DNA of 64,000 nt, from contig NZ_MTSZ01000002.1 in the NCBI RefSeq assembly GCF_002118315.1, positions 434,001 to 498,000 on the forward strand, given 5' to 3'. Of this stretch, positions 26,672-36,372 are shown piece by piece. The translations under genes were made by a program, and so were the position numbers. The notes under the pieces were generated by a model. That model had not been told where the DNA came from. It worked only from the letters and a program-made list of their open reading frames with translations, and made no database searches. Each line of letters starts with the position of its first letter. Within the stretch, counting starts at the first letter, position 1. The DNA is from Kiloniella majae (lineage in GTDB: Bacteria; Pseudomonadota; Alphaproteobacteria; Kiloniellales; Kiloniellaceae).

Positions 26672-27310
26672 ATGCCTAAACCCATTTTTCCAGTGAACTT
26701 TGCAGACCAAGCCCCTAAAGCTCGGATCGTGCAGTACAACAAAAAGCGCTATTCCATACGATTAGAGCCTGTTTTCTGGCGTGCCCTGGAAATGGTTGCA
26801 AGCGATCATGACCTAAAGGTTGGAAAGTTTATTGGCAAACTGGAAACGATCTATCAAGGTCCAAATTTCTCTTCGTTCCTGCGAGTTTTTTGCATGATAT
26901 CTGCAGAGCGTCATTTAGCGGCAGCAGAAGCAGATACAAACAAAGACACACTCTTATCCATCATCAATGCAAGCCCCAGCCCTGCCGCCCTCATCGCACA
27001 GGATATGACGATAATATCAAGCAACAATGCTTTTTATAATTGGATTGGCGAAGACAAATACGCCCTGGAAGGCTCAAGCATCAACAAACTTTTTCAGTTA
27101 CGAACAAGAGGGCTGCTTCAGGACAATCTGAAAGAACTCCTAACGGCACAGATAGAACACATCGATGCGCGCATAATAAGAATGATACCCGGAAAAGTAA
27201 TCACCGCCCAAGCCAGAATGGTGCGCGCAAATCTTTTTAATCAAAAAAAGCAACATCTCGTTATCTGGATTGCAAGCGCCCCACGCGTAGCCTCACCCAG
27301 ACCAAGCTAG
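26672..27310 (+). CDS. Ribbon-helix-helix protein with C-terminal PAS domain
   Basis: This 212-residue protein has a ribbon-helix-helix domain at about residues 25-85 (RYSIRLEPVFWRALEMVASDHDLKVGKFI, then SSFLRVFCM) like the short alphaproteobacterial RHH_4 proteins. A PAS-like domain follows at about 95-200 (LLSIINASPSPAALIAQDMTIISSNNAFYNWIGE). Most family members end after the RHH part, so this is a sensor fused to a DNA-binding-type fold. It may be a ligand- or redox-responsive regulator. Its target is unknown. Confidence 0.7.
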   Translation: MPKPIFPVNFADQAPKARIVQYNKKRYSIRLEPVFWRALEMVASDHDLKVGKFIGKLETIYQGPNFSSFLRVFCMISAERHLAAAEADTNKDTLLSIINASPSPAALIAQDMTIISSNNAFYNWIGEDKYALEGSSINKLFQLRTRGLLQDNLKELLTAQIEHIDARIIRMIPGKVITAQARMVRANLFNQKKQHLVIWIASAPRVASPRPS

Positions 27311-27397
27311 ACCATGTGCTCGATAATCTTCAGTATTAATTTAAGAGTAAAAAAATTGGCGCCCGTATTTAGAGCTCAATCATTCCGCAACAGAAAA

Positions 27398-27754
27398 TTA
27401 CATTCCCGTCTGGATCGTAACTTCACCTTCGCTATATAGCGTCAATCCGCTGGCGAAGTTGTATACATTCAGCCCCGTCACATCCACACCAGAAGCGGTT
27501 ACGTGAGAACTTGCAACACCACTGGAAATTAACAATTCCCCAGCTTCCAGATGTACTTGGTTCCCCTCACCCGCAAATAGAACAACAGCTCCAGATTCAT
27601 CAGGTAGAAGGTCGTCAAGATGAAGAGAAACAACTTCTATTTGATCATCATAAGCTGCCTCAAATGCAGAATAGAAGTAATCGTCTGAAACCAAAGGCTC
27701 CAGATTATTCTTCACGGCACCAACAGCCGTATGATCTTTAATGTTGGTACTCAT
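27398..27754 (-). CDS. Small acidic protein of unknown function
   Basis: This 118-residue protein has no signal peptide. The C-terminal 75 residues are rich in Gly, Ser and Val with alternating hydrophobic positions (GNQVHLEAGELLISSG, then ASGVDVTGLNVYNF), suggesting a beta-solenoid or beta-sandwich. The start is the ATG at 27754; a TTG four codons upstream is also open. It lies downstream of tolC but beyond that gene's terminator. Resemblance to exported repeat proteins is weak, and the function is unknown. Confidence 0.5.
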   Translation of the reverse strand: MSTNIKDHTAVGAVKNNLEPLVSDDYFYSAFEAAYDDQIEVVSLHLDDLLPDESGAVVLFAGEGNQVHLEAGELLISSGVASSHVTASGVDVTGLNVYNFASGLTLYSEGEVTIQTGM

Positions 27755-27952
27755 TTCTACTCGCAAGCTAATATAGATACAAATTCGTATCTCTCATTCT
27801 GCTATATATAGCATTTATTTAAAATAACAACTTACTTTTGCCACACAAAGAACAAAATCTAAGACATCAAGATTAACACACAGACTTTATGATTGACCCA
27901 CACAAAGGAAAAGGCGACATGGCCGTTTTTCCATTAAAAGATTCAATCACAA

Positions 27953-27977
27953 AAAAGGGCGCCAAAGGCGCCCTTTT
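27953..27977 (-). terminator. Rho-independent terminator of tolC
   Basis: The perfect 11-bp stem AAAAGGGCGCC/GGCGCCCTTTT has a 3-base loop and is followed on the minus strand by TTTTTTGTG (partly stem). It is 22 bases past the tolC stop. Confidence 0.9.
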
Positions 27978-27998
27978 GAATTCATATCTCAAGAGAGA

Positions 27999-29378
27999 TT
28001 AATCAATTAGGCCATCTGCCCAAGATTCGTGCTCAACATTTGCCTGCTCTGGTGCTTGAACACCAAGGCTAGCCATCAGTTGACCACTAAGAGCAAGAAT
28101 ACGGTATGAAGCAAGCTGCTCATTCGTCATCGCAGAAATCAGCTGACCGCGTGAAGTAAACAGTTCATTTTCGGCATCTAGAACATCAAGCAATGTACGC
28201 TGTGCAACATCGAACTGATCACGATAAGAGTCACGTGTTTCTGTGTTATACTGAACGGAAGTTGCCAAGTCAGTAACAGATTGACGATTTGCTTCCAGTG
28301 CGAACCATGACTGACGCATTTCGCGCTGCGCATCAACAACAGAACTATAACGCTGGTTCTTACTTTCTGACAGACGCGCCAGAGCTTCTTGTCTTGCGGC
28401 ACGATCAATACCACCACGGAAAAGGTTCCAGCGCAGACGAAGCATTACAGAATTATTTTGCTCATATGAACCTGGTGTCGCATCAAACTCATCGCGATGC
28501 TCGCTTGAAGCTTCCAAGTTTACTGTTGGATAGAAAGGAACTTCAGAAAGTTCAACATCCGCCTCGGCAGTACGAACATCAGCTTCGAAAATACGAATTG
28601 TTGGGTTGCTGTTTACAGCCAAATCAACGGCCTCATCCAAGCCACCTGGCAACTCAGTCGCAAATGCTTCTGGAGTATTCAGATCTTCAGGGAAGTGACC
28701 AACGATACGTGTGTAGTTAGCTTCCGCATCACGCAAATCATTATAAGTCGTGGTCAAAGTGTTTCTGGCACGTGCAGCACGAGCTTCTGATTGAGAAACA
28801 TCTGCACGGCTTCCGCCACCACCAGCAAGACGTTCTTGCAAGTTACCAACGATATCAATGTGAATTTGTAGGTTATTTTTAGCCAGTTCAAGCAATTCAC
28901 GCTGTCTCAGAACCTCTAGATACGCGCCAATAGCATCAAGAGCAAGGAACTCGGCGTTTTCACGAACACGGTTAGCAGCAGATTCAACTCGCGCTTTTTC
29001 ACGTTCAACTGTCGCGCCAGCTTCAAAGCCGTCAAAAATGCGTTGCTGAACTGTGAGAGAAACATCTGTTGGGTTAATGACATCATGCTTACCAGTACCA
29101 CCAGCTGCACGTGACGTAGAGTCATCGTTACTTTCGATACCTGCACCAGCAGACAAATCAATCTGAGGAAGGTAGAGGCCACGAGCCTGACGCAGCTCTT
29201 CGTCAACAGCTTCACGATTATGAGCGACAACCCCGATATCCGGGTTTGTGGCAAGAGCCTGAGTAATAGCTTCCTGCAATGTAACTGCGTGAGCAGAAGA
29301 CATGGCTGGCACAGCAAGCGCACTCGCAAGAAGTACGGTTTTAAAGCTTACTGCCAAAGTTTTACCAAACTGGCGCAT
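27999..29378 (-). CDS. tolC: TolC-family outer membrane channel protein
   Basis: This 459-residue protein has a signal peptide (cleavage near SSAHA). Two OEP repeats of long helices and beta-strands follow (TLQEAITQALATNPDIG, DVSLTVQQRIFDG, then LRWNLFRGGIDRAARQEAL and TLLDVLDAENELFTSRGQLISA). It forms the outer-membrane tunnel for type I secretion and efflux pumps. No membrane fusion protein or ABC exporter is adjacent, so it may serve several systems, possibly including the RTX protein at 42.8 kb. It has its own terminator and a long upstream region. Confidence 0.9.
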   Translation of the reverse strand: MRQFGKTLAVSFKTVLLASALAVPAMSSAHAVTLQEAITQALATNPDIGVVAHNREAVDEELRQARGLYLPQIDLSAGAGIESNDDSTSRAAGGTGKHDVINPTDVSLTVQQRIFDGFEAGATVEREKARVESAANRVRENAEFLALDAIGAYLEVLRQRELLELAKNNLQIHIDIVGNLQERLAGGGGSRADVSQSEARAARARNTLTTTYNDLRDAEANYTRIVGHFPEDLNTPEAFATELPGGLDEAVDLAVNSNPTIRIFEADVRTAEADVELSEVPFYPTVNLEASSEHRDEFDATPGSYEQNNSVMLRLRWNLFRGGIDRAARQEALARLSESKNQRYSSVVDAQREMRQSWFALEANRQSVTDLATSVQYNTETRDSYRDQFDVAQRTLLDVLDAENELFTSRGQLISAMTNEQLASYRILALSGQLMASLGVQAPEQANVEHESWADGLID

Positions 29379-29974
29379 TGGTATTTTTCCCCCGATGCTT
29401 CCCTGTGTTCATTGTCGAATCACAGGCAAAATAAAATGACTATTCAGAACCAACAAATAGAATACTGTGCTCCTTTTACAATTCACTGGTCTTGAATGTC
29501 AAGAATCCAATAGCGAATACGGCTATTTAAGTAAGCCTGTTGCAAAAAAACCACATACGCATTTTTTACTCATAAAACATCTGCGGATCAGACCTAACCT
29601 GAAGCACAAAAGATATAAGCAAAAAACCTTTGTTCGGGGCAGAACTTATCTTAAAAGCCAAACACCTTCAAGTTTCAATTGTGGATTTTCATTTATTTTT
29701 CACATCTTATCCGTGCTTTTTATGCGCAAAGGACTCTTTCGATAAATACATTTGGCCAAAACAGAGCAAAAGGATCTAGCTTCAAAGCATAAACGCCCCC
29801 TTTCTAATCTATTAAAAAACTTCTTCAGACAATACCTATGCTAAATAGCATTAGATGTTGAAGAAATCAGAATTCATAAGATTAGAGTAACAAGCCGAAC
29901 GTACCAACCCACAGACGTGGATATTCGTTCTCTTAATTAAGTTAATACTTGTATTACAATGGGAAATTTTAAAA
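29379..29974. other. Intergenic region upstream of tolC
   Basis: Nearly 600 AT-rich bases between the tolC start and tRNA-Phe. Short open frames on the plus strand lack ribosome sites and family resemblance. It must contain the tolC promoter. No repeat or hairpin stands out. Confidence 0.5.
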
Positions 29975-30050
<76 letters not shown>

Positions 30051-30176
30051 ACCGTGGGCTTGCCAAACTCGTTGGCCGCCGATGAAGGGCTTATAGAAAA
30101 TGATTGAGGTTCTGTCCAGCCCTATTACAAAGAAAATGTAAAAAAAGAGTTTTTTGTTATATTTTCAAACTCTTAA

Positions 30177-30380
30177 TCACACAATTTCGTCATCATCAAC
30201 ACTTCCGACAGGGCGCTCGTCGGTCGGAATCCGATAGCCACCATCAAGCCATCGATTCAAATCAACATCAGCACAGCGCTTTGAGCAAAATGGTTTGTAA
30301 TTCTCGGCCATCTCTCCGCGACATACAGGGCATATTAATTTGCTAATTTTTTTCTCGGTACTCACGTTTTTCTTAGACAT
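30177..30380 (-). CDS. yacG: DNA gyrase inhibitor YacG
   Basis: This 67-residue zinc-finger protein has the four Cys ligands in CPVCRGE and CSKRCADVDL. The conserved DLNRWLDGGYRIP follows. YacG binds GyrB and inhibits gyrase. The Lys-rich N-terminal 15 residues are variable in the family. It ends the maf-rng-yacG set, 19 bp after rng, with tRNA-Phe next on the same strand. Confidence 0.92.
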   Translation of the reverse strand: MSKKNVSTEKKISKLICPVCRGEMAENYKPFCSKRCADVDLNRWLDGGYRIPTDERPVGSVDDDEIV

Positions 30381-30399
30381 TTTCTTTCACATACAATTT

Positions 30400-31575
30400 T
30401 TATTCAAACACAACGACATCATCAGAAGTCCAAACAGAACTTTCATGTAAGCTAATTTTTGTCCCCGTCTTCTCCTCAACATACGGTAATGCAGTACAAG
30501 AGCCCAGAAACTCTACAACACGGTGCGAGGCAACAATCCGTGTTTTCGGTTTTGATTGATGAATACTATCCGACCAAAGTTGCCTTAAGACGCCCATTCC
30601 ATTCATAAAGGGGGCTTTCTCGTGCCCCAGCCCGCCAATACCAACAGGCGAAAGCAACAGATCTTGCAAACTTAATCCCGCTCTCTTTCTCGTCAACTCC
30701 TGTATGCCTGTCATATAAAGCGGCAGCAATTTGTGTCCGACACAATCTTCTTTGAGGATTACCTTAAACCTTGCCTGCAGATTCTTTCGATGATCAGCAG
30801 ACTTCATATAGGGAAAATCAATGATAATTCGGCCAGCGACATTCCTTAACTTGATTTGCCGACAAATTTCTTCTGCAGCTTCAAGATTAAGTTGATAATG
30901 CAGCATCTCAGATCCACCATTATGCTGCATAGTTCCTTTATTTACATCAATAGCCGTAAGCGTTCTTCCCTGCTCAAAGAGCAAGCTACCACCAGAAGGC
31001 AGGCTAACCTCCACCTGAATTAACTGCTCAATCTGCTCTTCAATACCTGCATACTCGAAAAGATCAGGCCTTTCCGCTAAGTGCTTAACAGTGGGTCTTC
31101 CTTCTTTCCATTCAGACAAATAGCTTTTGATCTCTTGTGCAATTCGGGCATCTGTTACATGAATACAGTCAATTTCACGTTTCTGCCTTAAAATCCATTC
31201 GCGTAATCGGTCTGCCGTTTTCAACGCCTTTACACTCGCGGGAAGGTCATCCTTTATTCTCGCCTTTACCCGAACCCCTTTGTCATCAAAAGCCTCTCTT
31301 ACAGCTTCGACACAGAGATAATTTCCTTCGCTAATTTTATCACCAAGAGTCTTGGGAACATCCTGCAAAGGCAGAAATCCATGTTGCGCTAATCCTATAT
31401 CAACAAAAGCGGCCCCTAATCCTCGGTCAATTGCCGTAATGCGACCAACATATTGATTCCCCACTATTTGGGGTTTATCAGCACGAATAATCAAAAGATC
31501 TTCCAGACGATCCTCTTCCAGACGTGCCGCACGGATCAAACCCGGTAAAAAATCTATATAAATCTCATTGCTCAT
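30400..31575 (-). CDS. rng: Ribonuclease G/E-family endoribonuclease
   Basis: This 391-residue protein has an N-terminal S1-like region (VGRITAIDRGLGAAFVDIGLAQHGFLP) and the catalytic core with TAIDVNKGT and RIIIDFPYMKSADHR, where the magnesium-binding aspartates lie. It is shorter than RNase G (about 490), and the C-terminal CPxC zinc-link is not seen. This short form beside maf and yacG is usual in alphaproteobacteria. It follows maf by 6 bp. It is involved in RNA processing and decay. Confidence 0.85.
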   Translation of the reverse strand: MSNEIYIDFLPGLIRAARLEEDRLEDLLIIRADKPQIVGNQYVGRITAIDRGLGAAFVDIGLAQHGFLPLQDVPKTLGDKISEGNYLCVEAVREAFDDKGVRVKARIKDDLPASVKALKTADRLREWILRQKREIDCIHVTDARIAQEIKSYLSEWKEGRPTVKHLAERPDLFEYAGIEEQIEQLIQVEVSLPSGGSLLFEQGRTLTAIDVNKGTMQHNGGSEMLHYQLNLEAAEEICRQIKLRNVAGRIIIDFPYMKSADHRKNLQARFKVILKEDCVGHKLLPLYMTGIQELTRKRAGLSLQDLLLSPVGIGGLGHEKAPFMNGMGVLRQLWSDSIHQSKPKTRIVASHRVVEFLGSCTALPYVEEKTGTKISLHESSVWTSDDVVVFE

Positions 31576-31581
31576 GAAGCG

Positions 31582-32172
31582 TCAGAACCCATTTCCAACC
31601 AGCATGTTCGTGACCTCAGGCAAAGATAACCCAACAACATTTGTGTAAGAACCGCTTATCCAGGGGATTAATGCCGATGCCCCCCCCTGAATAGCATAGC
31701 CCCCTGCTTTCCCCTGCCAATCTCCAGAAGCAATATATGCATCAATTTCACTTTGGTGCAGGCGTTTGAATTTTACAGCAGTTGTTACAACCTTTTTTCT
31801 AACCTCTCCATTCGGAAGTACGAGAACATGCCCGGTCAAAACCCGATGTCGTCGGCCAGAGAGTAACGACAGACAATCTCGCGCATCAATCTCGTCCTCT
31901 GCCTTGGGTAAAATGCGTCGGCCAACAGCAACAACCGTATCTGCGGCCAAAACAAAGGCATCTTCATGTCTGGTTGAAACCAACGCAGCTTTTTCAAAAG
32001 AAATCCGCTTGGCGTAATCAATTGGCAGTTCACGGTTTTTGGGCGTTTCATCAATATCCGCAGGCTCAATGACATCAGGTTTCAAACCTAATTGTTCAAG
32101 TAAATCACGTCGGCGAGGCGACCCGGATGCAAGCACAAAAGGAGCTGAAGACTGTCGTATGATAAGATTCAT
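31582..32172 (-). CDS. maf: Maf-family nucleotide pyrophosphatase
   Basis: This 196-residue protein has the Maf signature ASGSPRRRDLLEQLG at its N-terminus and the catalytic Asp in AADTVV. Maf proteins hydrolyse non-canonical or modified nucleoside triphosphates (dTTP/UTP, or m7GTP). The ATG at 32172 is chosen over a TTG one codon upstream. It leads the maf-rng-yacG operon. In many relatives infA precedes it; here a plus-strand binding-protein gene lies in that place. Confidence 0.9.
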   Translation of the reverse strand: MNLIIRQSSAPFVLASGSPRRRDLLEQLGLKPDVIEPADIDETPKNRELPIDYAKRISFEKAALVSTRHEDAFVLAADTVVAVGRRILPKAEDEIDARDCLSLLSGRRHRVLTGHVLVLPNGEVRKKVVTTAVKFKRLHQSEIDAYIASGDWQGKAGGYAIQGGASALIPWISGSYTNVVGLSLPEVTNMLVGNGF

Positions 32173-32428
32173 CAATTAACCATTTCATTCAAAAAAACAC
32201 AGAACAAAGCTCTACCACTCCAAAACACAGTGGGAGGATTGTTCTTGTGAACTACACCTTTGCTAGATAGCAAAATTCCTGACCGCAAACAACGACCTTC
32301 CCCAAACATGGGTAATGACGTAGCCCCCCAAAAAAACTTTACTGATGAAAGGGAAATGTTAAGCTTTCTTATAAATGATCTGTCATTAGTTTTGTTTGTT
32401 ATTCCAAGGGGGGAAGGAAGCGACAAGT

Positions 32429-33202
32429 ATGGTCGTTCGCTTTGCATCCATTTTACTCATTATACTGACACTTGGCTTCCCGGCAAAAGCTGAGAAGCTT
32501 GTTCTCGCCTGTAACGAATGGAAGCCGTTGGTCGATGCAACGAAAACAAACCAAGGCCTTTTTGTCGATATCTTGAAGACAGCGGGAAAGCGCGTTGGCT
32601 ATGATATAGAACATCAAATACTTCCCTGGAATCGCTTAATTACCCTCACCAAAATCGGTGAAATAGACGGTATTTCCTGCTCTACCTTCGTTGCAGAGCA
32701 CCAAAGCTGGATTACATATACCCAGCAGGCATTCTGGGTTACAGAAGTTGGATTATTTGTTCGCAAAGATAGCAACATAGAACTCAGTCAACTGATTGAC
32801 TTAAAGCAATATACTTTTGGCGCACTCAAAGGTGGCTCTTACACAAAAGTGTTACAAGGCCTGATCGACGATGACATCAAGCTCATTCCCTATCCCCGTG
32901 AAGTTAACGGTATGAAGATGCTGATTGAGGAACGTTTTGATATCCTGTTCACCGGAAACGTTCTCGGAAACTACATCTTGCAAACCAAAAATCTCGATCA
33001 CGCTGACAAGATCGTTTATCTGGAAACCTTATTTTTGGAAGATATTCACCCCGCAATCAGCACAACTCGTTTGGATGCGTCTCTTATCACAGAACGCCTG
33101 AGCGAAGGCTATAAGCTCATAAAAGCCGATGGAACACTCGAAAAACTATTTAAGAAACATAACCTCTATCCCACATCTTACAATGTGAAACTAACAAACT
33201 AA
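32429..33202 (+). CDS. Orphan periplasmic solute-binding protein
   Basis: This 257-residue protein has a signal peptide (MVVRFASILLIILTLGFPAK, then AE). A type-2 binding domain follows (WKPLVDATKTNQGLFVDILKTAGKRVGYDIEHQILPWNRLI, LKGGSYTKVLQGLIDDD). AGGAAG stands about 8 bases before the ATG, while a longer TTG form lacks a signal peptide start. It is alone on its strand inside an otherwise conserved minus-strand housekeeping block, with no transporter partner. The stop is 2 bp from the convergent phosphatase gene. Confidence 0.78.
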   Translation: MVVRFASILLIILTLGFPAKAEKLVLACNEWKPLVDATKTNQGLFVDILKTAGKRVGYDIEHQILPWNRLITLTKIGEIDGISCSTFVAEHQSWITYTQQAFWVTEVGLFVRKDSNIELSQLIDLKQYTFGALKGGSYTKVLQGLIDDDIKLIPYPREVNGMKMLIEERFDILFTGNVLGNYILQTKNLDHADKIVYLETLFLEDIHPAISTTRLDASLITERLSEGYKLIKADGTLEKLFKKHNLYPTSYNVKLTN

Positions 33203-33204
33203 TG

Positions 33205-33678
33205 CTATAGATTAGGCTTAAGATCGAGCGTAAATCTTGTTTCTATTTTCTTTTTTAAAAAATCTCTCACCTGACGATAAGATTCCAATCTTGTTTCCCG
33301 GCTGCCCTCTATTAATGTTGGGTCAAACGTGTGCCAGAATTCAACATCACAAGCCATCGTTCGCGTCATTTCAACAGCAGAGTGCTGTGCCTCTGGCGAA
33401 AGACTGATTATCAGGTCGAAGGAACTATCTTCCAGATCAGTAAAGTTTTTGGCGCGATGCTTTGAAATATCAATGCCAATTTCATCCATCACCTCAATAA
33501 CGAAGCCATCAATTTCCTGAGACCGCACTCCAACAGAGTCCACAAAGACCTTGTGTCCAAGCAAGTGCTTTAAAATTCCTTCTGCCATTGGCGATCGCAC
33601 AGCATTATGTGTACAGGCAATAAGAACGGCGTCGGGTAGATCGCTCAACTCAACGCCCCCTGACGTGGTGCAAAGCAC
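33205..33678 (-). CDS. Low-molecular-weight protein tyrosine phosphatase-like protein
   Basis: This 157-residue protein has the P-loop CTHNAVRS (C-x5-R-S) at about residues 22-29 and a later acidic DPT that could provide the general acid. The family includes tyrosine phosphatases and arsenate reductases. The GTG start lies inside the 3' end of the UPF0262 gene (29-base overlap), indicating translational coupling. This pairing is conserved in alphaproteobacteria. The substrate is unknown. Confidence 0.82.
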   Translation of the reverse strand: MLCTTSGGVELSDLPDAVLIACTHNAVRSPMAEGILKHLLGHKVFVDSVGVRSQEIDGFVIEVMDEIGIDISKHRAKNFTDLEDSSFDLIISLSPEAQHSAVEMTRTMACDVEFWHTFDPTLIEGSRETRLESYRQVRDFLKKKIETRFTLDLKPNL

Positions 33679-34144
33679 AAATCAGTGTAAAGAGACGACG
33701 GGCAGTATTGAAATCCATTTCAATTTTGCCCTCCAATCTCTGCTGTAAAATTTCAGACCCTTCGTTATGTAACCCACGACGCCCCATATCAATGGCCTCA
33801 ATCTTCATGGGGCTGGCCATTTTGATAGCCTCAAAGTATGTCTGACAGACCGAAAAATAATCCTTGATGACCCGCCGTAATGGCGTCAGAGAGAGAATAT
33901 GCTCACACAAAAACGCTCCCCCTTCTCTATCAATCCTGAATCTTAGGCGATTTTCAACGATGGCCAAATCCAGAATATAAGGCCCGGCTTCAGACCCGAA
34001 AGGTAAAAAGTGGTTCTGTTCCAAAATGTCATAGATCGCAATGGCGCGCTCTTTTTCCACATCAGGTGAGCTTCTCGCCAATGATGTCTCATCTAAATTG
34101 ATATGGGAAAGATAGTGACATGACTTCTGCCCGTCCTGTTCCAT
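33650..34144 (-). CDS. UPF0262 family protein
   Basis: This 164-residue protein matches UPF0262 ([32 protein letters not shown], then [16 protein letters not shown] and [21 protein letters not shown]). The ATG at 34144 follows GGGGG at a spacing of 6; an ATG six codons upstream is also open. The family is restricted mainly to alphaproteobacteria and sits between hisD and the phosphatase gene there, as here. Its function is unknown. Confidence 0.85.
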   Translation of the reverse strand: MEQDGQKSCHYLSHINLDETSLARSSPDVEKERAIAIYDILEQNHFLPFGSEAGPYILDLAIVENRLRFRIDREGGAFLCEHILSLTPLRRVIKDYFSVCQTYFEAIKMASPMKIEAIDMGRRGLHNEGSEILQQRLEGKIEMDFNTARRLFTLICALHHVRGR

Positions 34145-34281
34145 CTTCAGCCCCCAAAACATCTAAAAATCAAATGACATTGTCACCGGCAATAATGACA
34201 TCCAGTGACCTACATACTATGCAAGCGTAATAGGAAACCAACGGAAGAGTAAAGAGGTAAAGCCCCGATCTGAAACAGAAT

Positions 34282-34320
34282 AACCCGATTTGCACTTTAT
34301 CTTTTAATGCAAATCGGGTT
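34282..34320 (-). terminator. 13-bp hairpin after hisD
   Basis: The perfect stem AACCCGATTTGCA/TGCAAATCGGGTT has a 13-base loop. It lies 32 bases past the hisD stop and about 140 bases before the UPF0262 gene. A T-run is weak on the minus strand, so it may be a partial terminator or a processing site. Confidence 0.65.
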
Positions 34321-34351
34321 AGGTCTTTTCGAGTCAGGTTAAAAAGAAGAT

Positions 34352-35644
34352 TTAATCTTCTAGGCGCAGAGACACAGATAAAGCGTGCGCTGTAAGCCCC
34401 TCTTCCTTCGCAAGGGTTACAGCCGCAGGGCCAATTGCTTTTAAGCTCTGTGCATCACAAGAAATCAAAGATGTCCGCTTCATAAAATCAAGTACAGACA
34501 ATCCTGATGAGAAACGTGCAGACCTCGCTGTCGGCAGAACATGATTAGGTCCCGCCACATAATCACCAATTACCTCTGCTGTATGACGACCAAGGAACAT
34601 CGCACCGGCATTTCTGATCTTGTCCGCTAACACCTGTGGTTCATCAACCGCAATCTCAAGATGTTCCGGGGCAATTCTATCCGTCAAGACAACAGACTCT
34701 TCAAGATCATCAACAAGAATAATCGCCCCATGATCTTGCCAGCTTTTTCCAGCAATTTCACTTCTGGATAGCGCCTGCAAGTGGATATCTACAGCTTGTT
34801 TTACAGCTTCCGCAAAGCTGACATCATCTGTAATCAGAATGGATTGCGCTGCTGTATCATGTTCAGCCTGAGCCAGAAGATCTGCCGCAATCCAACGAGG
34901 GTCATTTTTACCGTCAGCAATAATCAGAATTTCTGACGGGCCAGCGATCATATCTATACCAACAGTACCAAACACCTGCTTTTTAGCTGCAGCTACGTAA
35001 GCATTGCCAGGACCAACAATAATATCAACCGGATTTATCGTATCTGTACCATAGGCCAAAGCCCCAACGGCCTGTGCACCTCCGATGCGATATATTTCAT
35101 CAACCCCAGCAATAGAAGCCGCTGCAAGAACCAATGGGTTCAAAACACCATCAGGTGAAGGAACAACCATTACCAATCGTTCAACACCGGCCACCTTGGC
35201 TGGAAGAGCATTCATCAATACAGATGACGGATAACTCGCCAATCCACCGGGAACATAAAGCCCCGCAGCTTGAACCGCAGTCCAACGGTGACCCAGCTGA
35301 ACACCAACTTCATCCGTATATTGTAAATCTTCTGGTTTCTGGCGAGCATGATAGTCCGTAATCCGGTTCGCCGCCAGCTCAAGTGCTTTGATAGATTCAG
35401 GAGCACATGCCGCGACGGCTTCTTCGATTTCAGCACCAGAAACACGCATTGAATCTACATCTAACTCAAGGCGGTCAAACCGTTTGGTGTAATCAAAAAG
35501 AGCCTGATCTCCCCGACGCTTCACATCAGCTAAAATTTCGGCAACAGCATCATTTACATCAGATGAAACTTCACGCTTAGAAGACAAAAGATCAACAAAT
35601 TGGCCTTCAAAGTCGGTAGAGTTAGCCTTGAGTTCACTTGGCAT
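34352..35644 (-). CDS. hisD: Histidinol dehydrogenase
   Basis: This 430-residue enzyme oxidises L-histidinol to L-histidine in two NAD+-dependent steps. Conserved blocks include [44 protein letters not shown] and the catalytic EHLEIAV and GPNHVLPT segments with zinc-binding His. AGGAGG stands 6 bases before the ATG at 35644, which lies inside the hisG 3' end (11-base overlap). An upstream frame to 35686 is not needed. Confidence 0.95.
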   Translation of the reverse strand: MPSELKANSTDFEGQFVDLLSSKREVSSDVNDAVAEILADVKRRGDQALFDYTKRFDRLELDVDSMRVSGAEIEEAVAACAPESIKALELAANRITDYHARQKPEDLQYTDEVGVQLGHRWTAVQAAGLYVPGGLASYPSSVLMNALPAKVAGVERLVMVVPSPDGVLNPLVLAAASIAGVDEIYRIGGAQAVGALAYGTDTINPVDIIVGPGNAYVAAAKKQVFGTVGIDMIAGPSEILIIADGKNDPRWIAADLLAQAEHDTAAQSILITDDVSFAEAVKQAVDIHLQALSRSEIAGKSWQDHGAIILVDDLEESVVLTDRIAPEHLEIAVDEPQVLADKIRNAGAMFLGRHTAEVIGDYVAGPNHVLPTARSARFSSGLSVLDFMKRTSLISCDAQSLKAIGPAAVTLAKEEGLTAHALSVSLRLED

Positions 35645-36296
35645 TGACTGCCTCCTGAAAGCTGCGAACCCAGTGATTAATTTCATCAGGTCGAGTTTTA
35701 AGAGCAGCGCGATTTACAATAAACCGGGATGAGACATCGGAAATCTGTTCGATTTCAGCCAAGCCATTTGCCTTCAGCGTAGCTCCGGAAGAAACCAGAT
35801 CAACAATACGACGACACAGGCCAAGGTTTGGTGCCAGTTCCATAGCGCCATTTAACTTGATGCACTCCGCCTGTACACCACGGGCAGAAAAGTGCTTTTT
35901 GGTTATATTTGGATATTTCGTTGCAACGCGAATGTGGCTCCACTGCGAAGGATCCTCGTTTTCCAACAACGTCGTCGGCGCAGCCACAGACATGCGGCAG
36001 TGCCCGATATCCAGATCAACAGGTGCGTATATTTCAGGATAGTCAAACTCCATAATAACATCGCTACCTGCCACCCCGAGATGAGCCGCACCAAAAGCAA
36101 CAAATGTCGGCACATCAAAGCTGCGTACTCTGATGAGTTCCAAATAGTCAACATTGGTTGCAAAACGTAATTGGCGGCACTTGTCATCAAAAAATGACTC
36201 TTCGGGGACAACCCCTGCACTTTTCATCAGGGGGAGTAGTTCTTTAAGAATACGTCCCTTAGGGACAGCCAGGACCATCGGTTCGATCTTGGGCAT
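35634..36296 (-). CDS. hisG: ATP phosphoribosyltransferase, short form
   Basis: This 220-residue HisG lacks the C-terminal regulatory domain, so it is the short form that needs HisZ. Motifs: [23 protein letters not shown] and the PRPP-binding [27 protein letters not shown] (normally ...D.I.DlV.TG.TL..N.L). It performs the first step of histidine synthesis. No hisZ is seen in this window. It is cotranscribed with hisD, and DUF2948 and murA lie upstream on the same strand. Confidence 0.94.
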   Translation of the reverse strand: MPKIEPMVLAVPKGRILKELLPLMKSAGVVPEESFFDDKCRQLRFATNVDYLELIRVRSFDVPTFVAFGAAHLGVAGSDVIMEFDYPEIYAPVDLDIGHCRMSVAAPTTLLENEDPSQWSHIRVATKYPNITKKHFSARGVQAECIKLNGAMELAPNLGLCRRIVDLVSSGATLKANGLAEIEQISDVSSRFIVNRAALKTRPDEINHWVRSFQEAVNAK

Positions 36297-36372
36297 AATA
36301 TTAATCCGTTTTCTTTTAAGGCCAGAGGATAAAACTCTCTATAGGCCTGAATAATCTTTTACTTGTTCTCTA

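Noticed and set aside
32173-32428. Searched for infA between maf and the phosphatase gene
   Set aside because: The minus-strand frame here has no IF-1 residues; infA is not present in this gap.
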